This document shows positions 35,678 to 44,760 of a stretch of DNA of 64,000 nucleotides, one piece after another; within the stretch, counting starts at the first letter, position 1, and the number at the start of each line of letters is the position of its first letter. Where the stretch lies: positions 1 through 64,000 of the forward strand of contig NZ_FODB01000013.1 of NCBI RefSeq assembly GCF_900110265.1. Reading direction: 5' to 3'. Position numbers and translations under genes: made by a program. The notes beneath the pieces are model-generated. The model ran no database searches. It worked only from the letters and a program-made list of their open reading frames with translations, and was not told the origin of the DNA. This stretch comes from Vreelandella aquamarina (GTDB lineage: Bacteria > Pseudomonadota > Gammaproteobacteria > Pseudomonadales > Halomonadaceae).

Positions 35678-36706
35678 ATGAAGACATTGCTGCCCACATC
35701 GACGGCCGGAAGCCTGCCCAAGCCCGCTTGGCTGGCCGAGCCAGAAAAACTCTGGTCGGACTGGAAGCTGCAGGGCGAGGAGCTGGCCCAAGGCAAGCAG
35801 GATGCACTGCGGATATCGCTGCACGATCAGCGCTTGGCGGGTATCGACATCGTCAGCGACGGTGAACAGACTCGCCAGCACTTCGTCACCACCTTCATCG
35901 AGCACTTGAACGGCGTTGATTTCGAGCAGCGCGAGATCGTCAAGATCCGCGACCGCTATGACGCCAGCGTTCCCTCGGTGGTGGGCCCCGTCTCGCGGGA
36001 AAAACCGGTCTTCGTCGAGGATGCCAAGTTCCTGCGCCAGCAGACCGACCAGCCGATTAAGTGGGCGCTGCCCGGGCCCATGACCATGGTCGATACGCTC
36101 TATGATGGCCACTACAAGAGCCGCGAAAAGCTGGCCTGGGAGTTCGCCAAGATCCTCAACCAGGAAGCCCGCGATCTGGCGGCGGCTGGCGTGGACATCA
36201 TTCAGTTCGATGAGCCCGCCTTCAACGTTTTCTTCGATGAGGTGAACGACTGGGGCATCGCCGCCCTGGAAAAAGCCATCGAAGGCGTCACCTGCGAGAC
36301 CGCCGTGCATATCTGCTACGGCTACGGCATCAAGGCCAATACCGACTGGAAGAAGACGCTGGGGTCCGAGTGGCGCCAGTACGAAGAGATCTTCCCCAAG
36401 CTGCAGGCGTCGAACATCGACATCGTTTCGCTGGAGTGCCAGAACTCCCACGTGCCGATGGAGCTGATCGAGCTGATTCGCGGCAAGAAGGTGATGGTTG
36501 GGGCCATCGACGTGGCCACCCACGCCATCGAGACGCCGGAAGAGGTCGCCGACACGCTGCGCAAGGCGCTGCAGTTCGTCGATGCCGACAAGCTTTACCC
36601 CTGCACCAACTGCGGTATGACGCCCCTGCCTCGTGAAGTCGCCCAGGGTAAGCTGAAGGCGCTGAGCGCTGGCGCGGCAATCGTACGGCAGGAGATTTCT
36701 CGATAG
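35678..36706 (+). CDS. mesD: MesD, folate-independent MetE-like methionine synthase
   Basis: This 342-residue protein corresponds to only the C-terminal catalytic half of MetE (MetE itself is about 750 residues). The zinc-binding set is intact: HICYGYG near 210 (His and Cys), SLECQNSH near 252 (Glu) and CTNCGMTPLPREVA near 310 (Cys). Such core MetE proteins methylate homocysteine without the folate-binding half. The methyl donor for the MesD branch is unknown and depends on MesX, encoded 25 bp upstream. CAAGGA precedes ATG 35678, so the longer overlapping frame is not used. Confidence 0.88.
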   Translation: MKTLLPTSTAGSLPKPAWLAEPEKLWSDWKLQGEELAQGKQDALRISLHDQRLAGIDIVSDGEQTRQHFVTTFIEHLNGVDFEQREIVKIRDRYDASVPSVVGPVSREKPVFVEDAKFLRQQTDQPIKWALPGPMTMVDTLYDGHYKSREKLAWEFAKILNQEARDLAAAGVDIIQFDEPAFNVFFDEVNDWGIAALEKAIEGVTCETAVHICYGYGIKANTDWKKTLGSEWRQYEEIFPKLQASNIDIVSLECQNSHVPMELIELIRGKKVMVGAIDVATHAIETPEEVADTLRKALQFVDADKLYPCTNCGMTPLPREVAQGKLKALSAGAAIVRQEISR

Positions 36707-36794
36707 TCGGCTTGGCCATTAGGCGGGTGATGCCCCCCATGCATTGGGACACAGAGAGTGATACAGGCGGACTAGAGCTTCCGCCTGGGTATCC

Positions 36795-36887
36795 TCGTTC
36801 CAGCGCCCCCCGAAAGCTTTCGATCGACGTCGGCACGCCGTTCACCCGAGGGAAATAGACGTCGGAAAGCATTAAAATCTTCATCAT
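36795..36887 (-). pseudogene. 5' remnant of a glycosyltransferase gene
   Basis: On the minus strand, starting at ATG 36884 or 36887, about 30 residues read MKILMLSDVYFPRVNGVPTS and then IESFRGALERG. This is the usual N-terminus of family 4 glycosyltransferases, where the first strand and donor-loop region look just like this. After it the frame turns into sequence with no likeness to the family and runs into the antisense of mesD. The body of the gene has been lost, probably by deletion or rearrangement at the mesD junction. Confidence 0.6.
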
Positions 36888-36990
36888 GAACGACTTAACG
36901 GCTAGGGTGGCTGCCAGTATGGCAACGCGCCGCGACACCGCCATGACAGCCGTGGTGGTGTTGACTTCCTTTCATCATGATGGATATGAC

Positions 36991-37218
36991 ATGCGACGTA
37001 TTTTTGTGCTGCCCACGTCCTGGGCGGGCTGGGGGCTTTTCATTGCCTTTGTGGCGCTAGTATTGGCCGGTATTTGGCCAGTGATTGGTTGGGTGAACCG
37101 GGCCACGCTGGTGATGGGACTGCCGCTGCTGGTGGTGTGGAGCTACGTGATCATGTTTGCCTGCGTGGCAGTCATGCTAGTGGGCAACCGAATTGTAGAG
37201 CGAGACGACCATGAGTAG
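36991..37218 (+). CDS. DUF3311 small membrane protein, symporter partner
   Basis: This 75-residue protein has two membrane segments (about residues 10-30 and 38-62, SYVIMFACVAVMLV), ending in a charged tail. Small DUF3311 proteins commonly precede sodium:solute symporters and may be an accessory subunit, as in the two-gene symporters with a small first component. Its stop overlaps the symporter start by 8 bp, so they are coupled. The start at 36991 fits the family length; ATG codons upstream would add an unlikely leader. Confidence 0.75.
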   Translation: MRRIFVLPTSWAGWGLFIAFVALVLAGIWPVIGWVNRATLVMGLPLLVVWSYVIMFACVAVMLVGNRIVERDDHE

Positions 37219-38692
37219 TGCCTGGCCGCTGGTCATTACGCTTTTATACGTGGCCACCGCGATGCTGATCGGCCTTCGCGCACAGGCTGGCCGCTCCATG
37301 AATAATCTTGAAGAGTGGGGCGTGGCGGGGCGCAGCATGGGGCCAGTGACGCTTTACCTGCTGATCGCGGCGGGTAGTGTGAGTGCTTACACCTTCATGG
37401 GCGCACCGGGCTGGGCCTACTCCAAGGGCGTGGCGGTATTTTATGTGGCGGTTTATTTGGCCTATTTAGCGCTGGTGGCCTGGTACTTCGGGCCGAAGGT
37501 GTGGCAGTTCGGCGAGCAGTTTGGCCATGTAACGCAGGCAAGCGCCATTGCCGACCGCTACCAAAGCCCTGCGCTAGGGGCGCTCTCCGCGCTGGTGATG
37601 GCGGTGGGCTCCGTGGCCTACGCGGTGCTACAAACGATTGGCTCTGCTTATATTCTGTTCGTGATGAGCGGCGGGCAGATTCCTGTTTGGTTGGGCGTGC
37701 TGTTGGTGCTGGCCTGCATTGCGGTTTATCTCTACGCTAGCGGGCAGCGGGCGATTGGCCGTACCAACGCGTTCCAGGGTGTGTTGATGCTGGTGGTGGC
37801 CTGGGCAGTAGGCCTATGGGCCATACACAGTGCCACTGGCGGGCTGAGTTTTGCGGGCGTATTTGAACGCATCACCGCCGAGAACCCCGAGTTTCTGACC
37901 CTCCCCGGCGCGGGGGGCGATATGAGTTTTAGCTTCTGGACCACGTCGATCATTGTCTCGATGTTCTCGTTTATGCCCCCCGTCTGGACACAGTGGATGA
38001 GCGCCTCTTCAGCGCGCACCATCCGCCGCAGCGCGACGTGGCTACCCACCTACTATGTGGTGATTCTACCTATGGTGGTGGTGGGTTTTATCGGTATTTT
38101 CTCGCTGCCGGAGCTGGCGCGGGCAGATACCGTGGTGCTGGAGTACGCCATGCAGCACTTGCCCGTGGTGTTAGTTGGGCTGCTGGGCGCGGGCACCTTG
38201 GCGGCCTCTATGTCCTCCAGCGAGCCGTTTATTCATTCGGTTTCCCTTTCCGTGAGTAAAGACGTGCTGCAGCCGTTGCTCAAGCTCTCGGAGGGCACCA
38301 CCGCCAAGCTGGCGCGGCTTTTGATTCTGCCCATTATGTTTCTGGTGATTGCGCCGCTGGCGATTGCAGAACCGGGGAGCTTAGTGATGATTTTGCTGGT
38401 GGGGCTTGGCTTTGCTTCGCAGGTTTTGCCCGCGTTTATCGGCATGTTCTTTTGGCCCAGAGCGTCGAAGCTGGGTGTCATGGCGGGCATCGTGGCGGGC
38501 TTCATGGTAACGGTGGCATTCACCGCCGTGTGGCCACACCCGTTGGGGATTCATGCCGGATTCTGGGGGCTGATGGTCAACCTGCCGCTCTTTTTTGCCG
38601 TGTCGCTGGTCACTCCAGCGGGGGAGAGTGAGGTGGTCGAGCGGTTCTTTCGCATTTCGGCGCCACGAGGGCTGACCCGGCTGGGGCGTTAG
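37211..38692 (+). CDS. Sodium:solute symporter (SSS family)
   Basis: This 493-residue protein has about 13 membrane segments and family features such as the N-terminal EEWGVAGRSMGPVTLYLLIAAGSVSAYTFMG region, which forms part of the sodium and substrate path. It uses the sodium gradient to import a small solute; the family covers proline, pantothenate, acetate, sugars and others, and the substrate is not evident. Together with the DUF3311 partner it resembles two-component symporters. The stop lies 25 bp before a perfect hairpin. Confidence 0.88.
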   Translation: MSSAWPLVITLLYVATAMLIGLRAQAGRSMNNLEEWGVAGRSMGPVTLYLLIAAGSVSAYTFMGAPGWAYSKGVAVFYVAVYLAYLALVAWYFGPKVWQFGEQFGHVTQASAIADRYQSPALGALSALVMAVGSVAYAVLQTIGSAYILFVMSGGQIPVWLGVLLVLACIAVYLYASGQRAIGRTNAFQGVLMLVVAWAVGLWAIHSATGGLSFAGVFERITAENPEFLTLPGAGGDMSFSFWTTSIIVSMFSFMPPVWTQWMSASSARTIRRSATWLPTYYVVILPMVVVGFIGIFSLPELARADTVVLEYAMQHLPVVLVGLLGAGTLAASMSSSEPFIHSVSLSVSKDVLQPLLKLSEGTTAKLARLLILPIMFLVIAPLAIAEPGSLVMILLVGLGFASQVLPAFIGMFFWPRASKLGVMAGIVAGFMVTVAFTAVWPHPLGIHAGFWGLMVNLPLFFAVSLVTPAGESEVVERFFRISAPRGLTRLGR

Positions 38693-38717
38693 AGGAGAAG
38701 AGAGAACAGAGAACAGA

Positions 38718-38743
38718 CGAGGCCAGCGCTGACGCTGGCCTCG
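38718..38743. terminator. Hairpin between convergent symporter and SPFH genes
   Basis: CGAGGCCAGCG and CGCTGGCCTCG form a perfect 11-bp stem over CTGA in the 60-bp gap between convergent stop codons. It could serve both strands. There is no T-run on either side, so Rho or a pause would be needed. Confidence 0.5.
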
Positions 38744-38752
38744 CGGGTATGG

Positions 38753-39808
38753 CTACGATTGGCCGCCTGCAGCGCCCCCCACGATGCCACTGCGGAAGCC
38801 GCCCTGACGAGAATTGGCGTGATCCAGATGGTTGGCCACGGTGTCTTCCGGGGAGCCCGCCATTTCACGGAACATGCCCATGGAGCCCAGCAGCGCCGAG
38901 GATTCGTAGGGCACGAAGACGCGCTCGCCGTCTTTCGCCATGGTGGGCAGCACCTTGATGTAGCTCTGGCCGAGCAGATAGCCCACTACCGTACGCTTGT
39001 GCTCGTCGCTGTCGCCAATGGCGCTGAGCACCAGCTTGATCGACTCCTGCTCGCCCTGGGCACGCAGAATGGCCGACTCTTTATCGCCCTGGGCGTTGAG
39101 GATGGCAGACTCACGCTGGCCTTGGGCCATGGCAATGGCTGCTGATTTTTCGCCTTCGGCTTCGGTGACCGTTGCACGACGCTTACGCTCGGCAGCCATT
39201 TGCAGGCGCATGGCCGACTCCACCTCTTCCGGCATGGCGATGTCCTGAACTTCGACCCGGGAGATCTTGACCCCCCACTTGGAAGCAGGCTCTTCCATGG
39301 CAGCCTGAATCTCGTTGTTCACCTCGGCCCGGGATTCGAACAGCTTATCCAGCTCCATCTTGCCGACCACCGAACGCAGCGTGGTCTTGGCCAATACCTC
39401 CACGGCCTGGCTCATGTTCTCGACTTCATAGACTGCTCGCTTGGGGTCGATGATCTGATAGTAGAGCGCGCCGTTGATCCGCACCGTGACGTTGTCGGTG
39501 GTCACGACCGGCTGGCCCGGGAAGTCCATGACGGTTTCCCGACGGTCGATACGAATTTCATCGCTGGTGATGGGGTGGTACTCCTCGCCCATTTTCTTGT
39601 AGCGAATCATGGTGATGGCGCGGGGCTGCTCGATAAAGGGAATGATGATGTTGATGCCGCTCTCCAGCACCCGGTGAAACGAGCCTAGCCGCTCGATCAC
39701 CATGACTTCCGATTGGCGAACGATCACCAAGCCCTTGGAAATGATCAGAATACCGATGACCACGATGATCAGGCTGATCAACAGGCCTGGGCTGATGGGT
39801 AGATCCAT
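38753..39808 (-). CDS. SPFH/band 7 membrane protein, stomatin/QmcA-like
   Basis: This 351-residue protein has one N-terminal membrane segment (LISLIIVVIGILIISKGLVI), an SPFH domain starting VRQSEVMVIERLGSFHRVLE, and a coiled-coil region with the repeat GQRESAILNAQGDKESAILRAQGEQ near 220-260. Such proteins form large membrane scaffolds and often regulate proteases or membrane order. The partner NfeD gene lies immediately upstream on the same strand, the usual pairing. Confidence 0.92.
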   Translation of the reverse strand: MDLPISPGLLISLIIVVIGILIISKGLVIVRQSEVMVIERLGSFHRVLESGINIIIPFIEQPRAITMIRYKKMGEEYHPITSDEIRIDRRETVMDFPGQPVVTTDNVTVRINGALYYQIIDPKRAVYEVENMSQAVEVLAKTTLRSVVGKMELDKLFESRAEVNNEIQAAMEEPASKWGVKISRVEVQDIAMPEEVESAMRLQMAAERKRRATVTEAEGEKSAAIAMAQGQRESAILNAQGDKESAILRAQGEQESIKLVLSAIGDSDEHKRTVVGYLLGQSYIKVLPTMAKDGERVFVPYESSALLGSMGMFREMAGSPEDTVANHLDHANSRQGGFRSGIVGGAAGGQS

Positions 39809-39810
39809 GG

Positions 39811-40305
39811 TTAAAGCTCCTTGCGTTGCGAATGGTCGTCCTGGGGAACCGGGTTGCTGGCAGGGGCCAGCATGACCAGGGCGGTGGTGCCCTCGAAACG
39901 TTTGAACACCACCGGAGTGCCGGAGGGCAGCTCGGTGGCTCCGCTCTCCAGCACGCGTAGTCGATAGAAGTCGCCATTGACCTTGATGCCGGTGGCATTA
40001 TCGAAGTCGCGGGTCAGGGTGACATAGTGTTGGTTCTTTTCCACACCGGTGCCGGTGGTGCCGTAGGCGACCCCCTTGGGCGAAAAGTGCGGGCGAATCA
40101 CCATCACGCCCACGGGCACCAGAATACCCGCGAAGATGCCCATGCTGAGCAGTTGCCAGGGCAGTGTCAGCCCCAGTGCGGTGACGGCGGCGGTCAAGGC
40201 GGCGGCGATGCCCAGCGCCAGGAGGACCATGGCGCCAGAGGTCAGCTCGCCGAGACTGAGCAGCAGCGCGATGACTAACCAAGTGTAGGCCGGATTCCAA
40301 TCCAT
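39811..40305 (-). CDS. NfeD family membrane protein
   Basis: This 164-residue protein has three or four membrane segments in its first 80 residues and a C-terminal soluble OB-fold domain (VTLTRDFDNATGIKVNGDFYRLRVLESG). NfeD proteins partner with SPFH/stomatin proteins. The ATG at 40305 is chosen because AAGGAG lies 5 bases upstream; a GTG two codons earlier is possible. It ends 2 bp before the SPFH gene, so the pair forms one transcript. Confidence 0.88.
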   Translation of the reverse strand: MDWNPAYTWLVIALLLSLGELTSGAMVLLALGIAAALTAAVTALGLTLPWQLLSMGIFAGILVPVGVMVIRPHFSPKGVAYGTTGTGVEKNQHYVTLTRDFDNATGIKVNGDFYRLRVLESGATELPSGTPVVFKRFEGTTALVMLAPASNPVPQDDHSQRKEL

Positions 40306-40356
40306 GTGCACTCCTTATCAAGTGGGCTACCCCAAGGGTAACGTACCTTAGGCCTC

Positions 40357-40387
40357 TTGACCTCTGTGCCGCCCCAAGGTTTTAGAC
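40357..40387 (+). promoter_or_regulatory. MerR-family (CueR-like) promoter-operator
   Basis: TTGACC (40357-40362) and TTAGAC (40382-40387) are separated by 19 bases, the long spacing typical of MerR-controlled promoters. The 21-bp dyad ACCT-N13-AGGT (40360-40380) lies in the spacer, matching the size and outer arms of CueR sites. It would drive the DUF305 gene, which starts 76 bp downstream. Confidence 0.6.
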
Positions 40388-40462
40388 CTTTAATCTATCG
40401 TGACGATAGCATCCTGCCTGACAGAGGCAGGCAAAGCCAATCAGCCATTGAGGAGCACACTG

Positions 40463-40906
40463 ATGTCCAACGCTTGCCAAAGTGTCACCCAGAGCCTTTT
40501 ACCCGCCATGCGCAGGCCGTACTGGGTAGGCGTCATGATGCTCGCGGGGGCGCTGATCACGCCGCTCAGCCATGCGCATCATCACTCATCCGATCACTCA
40601 TCAGATAGCCACGCCCACGAGTCCCATGGGCAGGCCGCATCACCTTCAGAGCATCCGGCCGTTGCCGCTTTTCAGGCGGCCAATGACCGTATGCATGAAG
40701 ATATGAACATGGCCTTCAGCGGAGATCCCGACGTGGACTTTGCCAAGGGCATGATTCCGCACCATGAAGGTGCCATTGCGATGGCCGAGATCGTGCTCGA
40801 ATATGGTGATGATCCAGAGATTCGCCAGCTCGCCGAGGAGATTATCGCGGCTCAAGAGAGTGAAATTGCGTTTCTGCGCGAGTGGCTCGAGCGTCAGGAA
40901 CATTAA
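40463..40906 (+). CDS. DUF305 protein, probable copper-binding periplasmic protein
   Basis: This 147-residue protein has an N-terminal membrane or signal segment (about residues 18-38), a histidine-rich stretch ([17 protein letters not shown]) and a helical DUF305 domain with the core [17 protein letters not shown] near residue 95. DUF305 proteins include copper-resistance proteins of the CopM type. The histidines and the CueR-like promoter both suggest copper binding in the periplasm. ATG 40463 follows GAGGAG; the upstream frame has no ribosome site. Confidence 0.8.
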   Translation: MSNACQSVTQSLLPAMRRPYWVGVMMLAGALITPLSHAHHHSSDHSSDSHAHESHGQAASPSEHPAVAAFQAANDRMHEDMNMAFSGDPDVDFAKGMIPHHEGAIAMAEIVLEYGDDPEIRQLAEEIIAAQESEIAFLREWLERQEH

Positions 40907-40994
40907 CGTCACCTTGCCCGCATAATCCGCTACGCACCGGCCCCAACAGTGATATTCTGCCCGCCTCTTCAGGGTCGCATCAAAGGAGCGCTGC

Positions 40995-41708
40995 GTGTCG
41001 GGGGTAATTTACGGGTTGGATTTGGCGGGGGTGATCGTGTTTGCCCTGTCGGGAGTCATTTTGGCCTGCCGTTCGCGGATGGACCCGTTTGGCATGCTGG
41101 TGCTGGCGGCGGTGACCGGGATTGGCGGCGGCACCTTGAGGGATCTGGTGCTGGGTGTCCGGCCGGTGTTCTGGGTCACCGACCCCACGTATCTGTGGGT
41201 CATCCTCGCCACGGTGGGCGTGTCGTTGGTGGGATTTCACTATATCCATCGTCTATCTCGGGGGTTTTTACCCATCGCCGATGCCTTCGGCCTGGCGCTG
41301 TTTACCGTGATCGGTACCCACAAGGCGTTGCTGCTGGGCACGTCGGGGGTGGTGGCGGTACTCATGGGCATGATGACCGGTGTGGCGGGAGGCATGATTC
41401 GTGACGTGTTGGCTCAGCGGGTGCCCATGGTGCTGCGCGAAGAGATCTATGCCACCGCCGCCATGGCGGGCGGGATTGTGTATGTCGCGCTGCAGGCGCT
41501 CGATGCGCCGCTGACATTCGCCATTGCCGCCTCATTGAGCGTGACGCTGGGCCTGCGCTTAGCGGCGATTCATTGGCACTTGGCCCTGCCGGTGTTTGCC
41601 TGGGTCACGGTGCCGCCTAAATACCAAGACGCCAACGCGCCGCTGTCTACACCTCAAAAGGCCAAAGAGCGCGTGCGTATGATTCGTCGAGAACGCACGC
41701 GCCGCTAA
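40995..41708 (+). CDS. TRIC-family (UPF0126) cation channel protein
   Basis: This 237-residue protein has about seven membrane segments in two repeats, with FALSGVILACRSRMDPFGMLVLAAVTGIGGGTLRD in the first and AGGMIRDVLAQRVPMVLREEIYATAAMAGG in the second. The paired GGG-RD motifs are typical of UPF0126, now linked to the TRIC potassium-channel fold. The GTG start at 40995 has AAGGAG 6 bases upstream. Its last 4 bases overlap the end of the convergent AsmA-like gene. Confidence 0.85.
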   Translation: MSGVIYGLDLAGVIVFALSGVILACRSRMDPFGMLVLAAVTGIGGGTLRDLVLGVRPVFWVTDPTYLWVILATVGVSLVGFHYIHRLSRGFLPIADAFGLALFTVIGTHKALLLGTSGVVAVLMGMMTGVAGGMIRDVLAQRVPMVLREEIYATAAMAGGIVYVALQALDAPLTFAIAASLSVTLGLRLAAIHWHLALPVFAWVTVPPKYQDANAPLSTPQKAKERVRMIRRERTRR

Positions 41709-44653
41709 GGCCTTGGAAAGCGCTGGGCCTCTCGCCAGCGGTCAAACCAGCGCTTGGGTTGGAGTACGCGTAGGGCCGGTTCGCTGTCATTCAGCTCCAC
41801 GCCGAGGCCCACGGCACCCAGCCGTGCATAAAGCGCGCCGTTGGCTTGGCCGTCGGCTAGGCTCACATCGGAAAGCAGAAGCAGCGGGCCGCCTGTGAGC
41901 GTGAGGTCATGCAGGCGTATTTGCTCGCCGCTCACTGTGAGTAGGGCGTGCCCGTTGATGTTATGCACGTTTAAAATCCTGCCCAGCCAGTCGCTCTCCC
42001 GGGCACGGGCGAGAAATAGCCGTGCCAGCAGCCCAGTATCGCGCATGCCTAACCGTAGCTGGCTGGTGAGTTGTATCGGGGCGTCCCAGTTGAGCTGGGC
42101 TTCTTCCATGGTGAGCTGCACCCACCAGCCTGCGTCCTGAGTGCCGTCGTCGCTTCGGCGAAAAACGTTTTCCAGGCGCAGGTAGGAGTCATTGGCGACA
42201 AAGCGGCGCGTCTCGATATCGCCCTCGGTGAGCTGTAGGTGCAGTGTCACGTCTCCCCTCAGGCGCTGCTCCAGTAGCGCCATCTCGGTTTCGAAAGCGC
42301 GCAGCGTGATATCACCTTGGGCGCGCAGCCCCTCTAGCAGCCATTCGCTGGTTAGGCTGGCACTGCCGGAGAGTAGCTCAACCCCCGCATCTTCTGGCAG
42401 GTAGCGATTGTAGCGGGCAATGTCCGGCACCTCGGTGATTGGCAGCGCAACGCGGGTGGTGAAGTGTTCGGGAGCGGGGGCGTCGAGTACATCACTAAAG
42501 CGGTCGGTTTGGGTGGTGAGCGTAAAGTGGCGGCCTTCCAGATGCGGGCGGTCATCATCTTGTCGCCGTAAGGCGAACTGTGGAATGCCTAGCGAAAGCT
42601 GTGCTTGCTCGGGGCTATCTAACTGGGCGGTCAGCTCGCCGCGCCCGGTGGCCAAGTAGTCGAGAAACGTCACTTCCAGCTGGTTAGCATTGACCCGCAG
42701 CCGAGTAGGGGCTTGCAGCGTGTCGTCTATAAACGCGCCCTGTAAAAAAAGCTGACCGTTGCCGGAAAGCGATACGCCGTGAGCGTCCGGTAAAAACGTG
42801 TTGAGAAACCCTAGCCGCTGCACGCTGCCCTCCAGCGTGAACTGCCCGCTTGGGGTGGCGTTTTGGCGCTGAAAGCGACCGTCGCGCAGCACCAGCGTGC
42901 TCTCCAGCGCTTCGCCGGGATGTTGCGGGTCGGCCACCTGCCAGCTTAGCCGCGAGCCGCTGATGTCCAGCGCTGTGCCATCCAGCGCCGCTTGGTTGAT
43001 GGCCAGCGCCAGCTGTATATCGCTCACCAACGTGCCGCTCTGCTCACTACGTTGCCAGCCGGTGGTCAGCGCGTTGCCAGCCAAATAAAGCTCGCCGCTC
43101 AGTTGCTCGGTCGTGAAGCGGAGCTGCCCGTGGCTGGTGGCTGAGCCGCTGTTTAACGTTAGCGGAGAAGGGCGGGGCAACACCGCCGCAAGGTAGGGTT
43201 GTAGCGCTTGGATATTGGGCAGCGTTGCTTCTTCCCAAATTAGTTGCGCCGTGGCGCTTTGTTGTGCCAGTTCGGGGTCGAGGGGGCTTTGTGCCGCTAG
43301 CGTTAGCGCTGCATCCGCTAGCAAGGTTCGCTCCTGATGGCGCAGCGTGGCGTCTGTGAAGGCCAGCGTTGCCGCTACTTGCTCATCGGGGGAGAGCGTC
43401 GTGTCGAGCGTACCGCTGCCTTGCGCGGTGAGTTCAAGCAGCTCTGCGCCTAGCGTGGGCGCTTGAACGGTTAGCGATGCTTCATAAGGGCGCGCATCCC
43501 GCAGCGTCGCGCTGGCGGTGATGCTCCCCTGGCCGGATAGCCGAACCCCTTGGCCATCGAAGACTGTTGCGAGATAGCGGTCAAGCATGTCCAGGCGCGT
43601 TACCTCGCCCGATAGCTCAAGTGAGGCGCCAGTGGGCAAGTCGAGTTGGTCCAGGCGCTGATTAGGGATGTGGGTAGCGAGGGAGAGCCGTGTGTTTGTG
43701 GCGTAGGGGTGCGTGTCGGCTAGCGTGACGTCCTCCAACTGAGTAGCGAAGCGCAGTTGCCCCTCTACCACAGCGAGCCTGACGCGCCCCTGGCCCGTGG
43801 CGGTATGCGGCGGCGGTGTGTCATCCGCTACCAGCCAGCGGCGCGTGTTGTCGGTACCTTTCAAGCGCTGCTCATCGATAGAGAGCGCAAGCCTTGGGGT
43901 TGCTAATGTGAGTTCGCTGCCCGGCTGTAGTTGGCCCTCGGCAAGCGCTAGCTCACCTTCCAATACGCCGTTGCCTGCCAGGCTCAACCAGGGCAGCGCC
44001 TCTAGGTAGGGCATGAACACGTCCCAAGCATCCGCTTGAGCCGTGATGGCAAGCTGGGCGGTGAGGGCGTCGAGCAGCGCCTCGGTTAACGCATCGCTAC
44101 TTTGCTGGGTAGAAAGTGAGTCCAGCGACGCCGTACTGCGTAGCTGAATATCCTGCACCAGCGTGGTTTGATCGCTCAAGCGGACGAGGCGGCCCTGGGT
44201 GATGTCCAAGCCTACATAAGGCACGCTGAGGATCTCTTGGCTGAACTGGGTATCCTCGACCTTCAGCTGGCCCTCTGCCTCCAGGGCAATGTCCCCGACG
44301 GTAAAGCGGCGAATGCCGTTTGCCTCCAGTGCTTGAATATGTAGCTCTCCGCGAAGCAGGGCAAGCAGCGATAGCGACAGGGTGGCTTGGCTAGCCTCGA
44401 CGGTAATCGGTAGCGCTTCGTCTTCCCGGGCTAGGTAGAGATTTTCCACCTCCCAACGCCCTGGGTGAAGGCTCTGGGCGTTAGACCAGCGCACCTCGAC
44501 CCCTTCGATGGTGGAGATTCGTTGCGGTAGCCACTGGCTGTTGAGTAGCCAGTAGCTGCCTATCAGCCAAATTAGCACAAGCGCTAGCGCGCCAAACAGC
44601 AGGGCGATGAGAAGGCGAAAACGACGTGGTGCAGTGGGCGTGTCACGGGACAT
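41705..44653 (-). CDS. Large AsmA-like/YdbH-like envelope protein
   Basis: This 982-residue protein has one N-terminal membrane anchor (LLIALLFGALALVLIWLIGSYWLL) and a very long extracytoplasmic part made of repeating beta strands. The start SQWLPQRISTIEGVEVRWSN and strand-rich repeats recall AsmA-like proteins such as YdbH and TamB, which bridge inner and outer membranes and move phospholipids. The resemblance is by architecture; I cannot name the orthologue with certainty. It is alone on its strand between a convergent TRIC-family gene and a divergent DUF3581 gene. Confidence 0.7.
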   Translation of the reverse strand: MSRDTPTAPRRFRLLIALLFGALALVLIWLIGSYWLLNSQWLPQRISTIEGVEVRWSNAQSLHPGRWEVENLYLAREDEALPITVEASQATLSLSLLALLRGELHIQALEANGIRRFTVGDIALEAEGQLKVEDTQFSQEILSVPYVGLDITQGRLVRLSDQTTLVQDIQLRSTASLDSLSTQQSSDALTEALLDALTAQLAITAQADAWDVFMPYLEALPWLSLAGNGVLEGELALAEGQLQPGSELTLATPRLALSIDEQRLKGTDNTRRWLVADDTPPPHTATGQGRVRLAVVEGQLRFATQLEDVTLADTHPYATNTRLSLATHIPNQRLDQLDLPTGASLELSGEVTRLDMLDRYLATVFDGQGVRLSGQGSITASATLRDARPYEASLTVQAPTLGAELLELTAQGSGTLDTTLSPDEQVAATLAFTDATLRHQERTLLADAALTLAAQSPLDPELAQQSATAQLIWEEATLPNIQALQPYLAAVLPRPSPLTLNSGSATSHGQLRFTTEQLSGELYLAGNALTTGWQRSEQSGTLVSDIQLALAINQAALDGTALDISGSRLSWQVADPQHPGEALESTLVLRDGRFQRQNATPSGQFTLEGSVQRLGFLNTFLPDAHGVSLSGNGQLFLQGAFIDDTLQAPTRLRVNANQLEVTFLDYLATGRGELTAQLDSPEQAQLSLGIPQFALRRQDDDRPHLEGRHFTLTTQTDRFSDVLDAPAPEHFTTRVALPITEVPDIARYNRYLPEDAGVELLSGSASLTSEWLLEGLRAQGDITLRAFETEMALLEQRLRGDVTLHLQLTEGDIETRRFVANDSYLRLENVFRRSDDGTQDAGWWVQLTMEEAQLNWDAPIQLTSQLRLGMRDTGLLARLFLARARESDWLGRILNVHNINGHALLTVSGEQIRLHDLTLTGGPLLLLSDVSLADGQANGALYARLGAVGLGVELNDSEPALRVLQPKRWFDRWREAQRFPRP

Positions 44654-44760
44654 ACGGGCTTCCTAGCAGATGACTCCTGTTGGCGCGTGTTTTATGGCAT
44701 TATGCGCGACGTGGGGCAGTTATGGGTTTTCGATTTCAACGCTAGGCAGGCAGCAAAGCC

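Noticed and set aside
35654-36523. A 289-codon minus-strand frame opposite mesD
   Set aside because: MesD has the complete zinc site on the plus strand, and the antisense frame is a shadow. Only the short glycosyltransferase-like N-terminus further right was kept, as a remnant.
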